Shown here in pieces: positions 4,498 through 6,754 of a DNA stretch of 6,754 nucleotides. How positions within the stretch are numbered: the stretch's first letter is position 1; every line of letters starts with the position of its first letter. The position numbers were made by a program, and so were the translations under genes. The notes under the pieces are model-generated. The model searched no databases. It was not told where the DNA came from and saw nothing but the letters and a program-made list of their open reading frames with translations. Source of the stretch: an uncultured Pirellulaceae bacterium (lineage in GTDB: Bacteria > Planctomycetota > Planctomycetia > Pirellulales > Pirellulaceae); contig CAKQNH010000260.1 in the NCBI GenBank assembly GCA_934255105.1, positions 1 to 6,754 of the forward strand, in the 5' to 3' direction.

Positions 4498-6754
4498 TTA
4501 ACACAATTCGGTACGTTATTGGGTGCTATACTCCGGTCTTGACCACTCTTAGTCAATCCGTTTGTAGAACCGTTCCAGTGAAACTGACCATCAGTATGCT
4601 CCTGAAAGCGATGGTACACAGCGCTCTTTCCACTCCCTTCCTTCGCCCAATATGTCACCTTCCCACTTTTCGGATCCACTCGTGGGACAGAACTATTGAA
4701 GAGCTCAACGTGATTGGCGGGCAAGACGCTCTTGGTAGCAACGTAGTTTCCAGACGAAGGGTCATGATGGCCAGGATTCACATATTCGTGAGTGGGTAGC
4801 AAAGAAGGCTTGGTGGATGGCTTTGCCATCGCCACCATCTCGTCACCGGCATTTTTTACAAACTGTTTTTGCGCAAGAACGGGGTATTCAGTTGAAAGAC
4901 CGAGAGGGTCAGTCCAGTTTAGTTGATTTTTGCCATATCCATAAAAATTTATACCGCCTTGCAGACGAATGGGGTCCTGGCTGATAAATACGCCAGTATC
5001 TGAGTCATAGTAACGATACCGATTGTAGCTTAGTTTGCTTTCATCATCAAAATATTGTCCTTGTAACCGAAAGGGACAGTTGATGCTGTTTTCATGATCT
5101 GGCTGATTGCCAAATACGTCAAGGCTGGATGTCCACACGCTCTCGCCCAATTGATTTCGTATTTGTAGCGGCGCACCACGGTGATCAGCCACGACCGAAA
5201 AAAAATTGTATTTGTCAACTATTCCAAGTGGTATAAAAGAATCTTGGTCAAACAAATATCCTCGCCATTTCCCGGTTTCCGTAGAAAATTCCTGTACAAG
5301 ACTGTTTCCGCTCCAGGTAAAAACCGTCGCATTTCCATCAAAGCTTTTCGCAATACGTCTGGAAAAAGCATCGTACTCATAATCCCAGGACTCGCCGTTT
5401 GGGTTGGTGACACGGCGAAGTTGACTAAGGGCATCCCATTCGTAAGTCCAGGATTTGGACTCGTCGGATTCAATGTCTTCGATTTTTCGAATGAGCCTTC
5501 CCTGGGCATCATACTCCATATGACACAATCCTACCTGCAATAGTCTATTCCCCGGCCCCACCAGTCGCTCCTGCTTTATCGTTCCGGCCGTAGACTCCTC
5601 GCTCCGGCAGACGACATTTCCTCGAGTATCAAATTCAAAATCAACACTAACTTGGTTAGCTTGCACGATTGAAGTGAGCCGTTCGGCTGGATCATATCCA
5701 TAGTCAACTCGCCCACTTGGATGGCCGTCAATCCCAACAACTAACCCTGAAACATCGCGAATATACTCTCTTGCGAACGAATTGCCCGACTGTTGCCAGT
5801 TGGATGTGTTTAGCCCTGCAAGATGTGTAGGACCACCGGTGATGTTCTGCTTGAGAATCCTTCCGACTGGATCAAATTGCTGGGTCAATCGAACGCTTCC
5901 TGGCAACCGTCGCTCAACCTCCATTCCGCGTTGATCACGTCGGAACTCGATCTTATTGCCTCCACTGGTCGTCAAACTACTCCAGCGACCATCCACGTCT
6001 AGCTCGTAGTCGATAGACATCCCTAAATCCGTTGCCATGCTCGTTACCGAGCCAATCGCGTTCAATTCGTGTTCGACATATTGAACTCCGTACCGAGAAT
6101 CAAATATTTCTCGAACCAAGCGACCGATTTTGTCGCGCTCAAAACTTACTACACAATCTGCGGTTCTTGCAACTGAAATACTTCCCAATTTATCATAGGC
6201 GTATTCCGACAGGCTGCCATCAGAGAGCTTTTGCGAAACAATTCTTCCCAACAAATCGCGTTCAATTGTAACTGCCTGATCACAGCCATTCACTACTCGT
6301 GAGCATAATCCTGACGCATCATATGTGAATTGCAAAACCCGTCCATCAAAGCCTGTTTCTTTGACACATTGTCCTGCTTGGTCGTATTCGAAACGCATCG
6401 ATTCGCCCGCTTCATTGACAGCTTCTTCGAGTCGGTCTGGCTCGGTACCCCAGGTGTACTGTATTCGATTGCCATTTCCATCAATCGTCTCCAGCAACCT
6501 TTGGCAAGCACCGTGCCGCCTAACAGTCACCCTGCCTGCAGCGTCGATGATCTTAGTTAAATTCCGTCCTTGGTCGTACTCCAATTGAATTCGACCACCA
6601 TCCGGCAAGTTGATGGCGCGCACATTGCCGACCGCATCATATTGGTAGCTGATAGCATATCCCAAGGAGTCGATTCGCTGCGTCAATCTGCCATACTCAT
6701 CATGTTCCAAGTGGGTTTTTTCCCCAGAGTAATCAGTTCCGAATGATAGTATAT
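4494..6754 (-). CDS. Rhs/YD-repeat protein with variable C-terminal toxin tip, 5' end beyond window
   Basis: The frame is open to the right edge, and 752 residues are visible (first full codon at 6752). A TTG at 6710 could be read as a start, but in-frame coding (GTDYSGEKTHLEHDEYGRL) continues above it in typical Rhs style, so the true start lies outside. Repeats of the YDxxGN / YDxxGRL kind run through about residue 500 (ISYQYDAVGN, FEYDQAGQ, FTYDASG, FEFDTRGN, MEYDAQGRL, YEYDAFSRR). The Rhs core follows: ADHRGAP near residue 523, then FRLQGQYFDDE and the YRYYDSDTGVFISQDPI region (576 on), ending in DPLGL at 615-619. In this family the repeats form a hollow shell around the tip, and the conserved DPxGL end marks where the tip is cut. 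The last 133 residues are not repeat-like and are annotated separately. The protein is probably exported or delivered between cells as a polymorphic toxin; the delivery system is not visible here. Confidence 0.93.
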   Translation of the reverse strand, partial: ILSFGTDYSGEKTHLEHDEYGRLTQRIDSLGYAISYQYDAVGNVRAINLPDGGRIQLEYDQGRNLTKIIDAAGRVTVRRHGACQRLLETIDGNGNRIQYTWGTEPDRLEEAVNEAGESMRFEYDQAGQCVKETGFDGRVLQFTYDASGLCSRVVNGCDQAVTIERDLLGRIVSQKLSDGSLSEYAYDKLGSISVARTADCVVSFERDKIGRLVREIFDSRYGVQYVEHELNAIGSVTSMATDLGMSIDYELDVDGRWSSLTTSGGNKIEFRRDQRGMEVERRLPGSVRLTQQFDPVGRILKQNITGGPTHLAGLNTSNWQQSGNSFAREYIRDVSGLVVGIDGHPSGRVDYGYDPAERLTSIVQANQVSVDFEFDTRGNVVCRSEESTAGTIKQERLVGPGNRLLQVGLCHMEYDAQGRLIRKIEDIESDESKSWTYEWDALSQLRRVTNPNGESWDYEYDAFSRRIAKSFDGNATVFTWSGNSLVQEFSTETGKWRGYLFDQDSFIPLGIVDKYNFFSVVADHRGAPLQIRNQLGESVWTSSLDVFGNQPDHENSINCPFRLQGQYFDDESKLSYNRYRYYDSDTGVFISQDPIRLQGGINFYGYGKNQLNWTDPLGLSTEYPVLAQKQFVKNAGDEMVAMAKPSTKPSLLPTHEYVNPGHHDPSSGNYVATKSVLPANHVELFNSSVPRVDPKSGKVTYWAKEGSGKSAVYHRFQEHTDGQFHWNGSTNGLTKSGQDRSIAPNNVPNCVK
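4497..4895 (-). other. Variable C-terminal tip of the Rhs protein, presumed toxin domain
   Basis: The 133 residues after DPLGL have no YD repeats. The first 30 or so look like a linker. From about tip residue 31 there is a compact, His- and Asn-rich segment: PTHEYVNPGHHDPSSGNY, LPANHVELF, then WAKEGSGKSAVYHRF and QFHWNGSTNG, ending NNVPNCVK. Candidate active residues are His at tip positions 43, 44, 95, 100 and 107 with nearby Arg/Lys. I have a recollection of similar YxRF...HWxGST endings in other Rhs or haemagglutinin-type proteins, but cannot give a named family. Nuclease activity is possible, but this is a guess from the His content. Confidence 0.6.
4896..5027 (-). other. Rhs core-associated module ending in DPLGL
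   Basis: These 44 codons encode the strongly conserved Rhs core end: YNRYRYYD, TGVFISQDPI, LQGGINFYGY, and NWTDPLGL. Known Rhs proteins cleave themselves after this motif, using Asp residues in it, to free the C-terminal toxin. Both the DPI and DPLGL aspartates are present, so cleavage is expected. The position sets the boundary between the shared shell and the variable tip. Confidence 0.85.

Noticed and set aside
5181..5543. Plus-strand frame of 120 codons within rhs
   Set aside because: It is antisense to a conserved Rhs segment, and the reading has no family features.
6708..6710. TTG as the start of the Rhs protein
   Set aside because: Coding with Rhs character continues in frame above it to the window edge, so the protein is cut by the window rather than starting here.

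Overview
The window looks like chromosomal DNA from a planctomycete, probably of the Pirellula/Rhodopirellula type. This is an inference from protein style. The left gene matches, as I remember them, outer-membrane barrel proteins that planctomycetes carry in many copies. The papain-like gene also resembles small planctomycete proteins. Genes are loosely spaced and there is a large Rhs/YD-repeat protein. No rRNA, tRNA, CRISPR array or transposase is visible.

Layout from left to right. (1) Positions 1-1084, minus strand: the first 361 residues of a secreted outer-membrane beta-barrel protein, which continues past the left edge. (2) 1085-1292: a non-coding gap with a run of nine C and a small hairpin. 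(3) 1293-1835, minus strand: a 180-residue protein with a papain-like (CHAP/NlpC-P60-like) Cys-His-Asn pattern. (4) 1836-2107: a divergent intergenic region with two inverted repeats, one of them a perfect 9-bp stem in the leader of the next gene. (5) 2108-2695, plus strand: a four-helix membrane protein of unknown function. (6) 2643-3842, minus strand: an IscS/NifS-type cysteine desulfurase whose 3' end overlaps the membrane-protein gene tail to tail by 53 bp. (7) 3843-4044: its upstream region, with a possible -10 box and a short motif that occurs three times, the third copy lying inside the annotated start of the gene. (8) 4045-4497, minus strand: a small protein read as an immunity protein. 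(9) 4494-6754, minus strand: the C-terminal 752 residues of an Rhs protein that continues past the right edge.

The most interesting unit is the right third. The Rhs protein has YD repeats, a full Rhs core ending in DPLGL, and then a 133-residue C-terminal tip of a different character. Its TGA stop overlaps the ATG of the 150-residue downstream gene as ATGA, and that gene has no visible ribosome-binding site of its own. This is the layout of a polymorphic toxin and its immunity protein. I cannot name the activity of the tip or be sure of the immunity family. The cysteine desulfurase appears to be a housekeeping-type sulfur-mobilising enzyme and has no iron-sulfur assembly partner in the window. 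The remaining genes show no evident functional link to each other.
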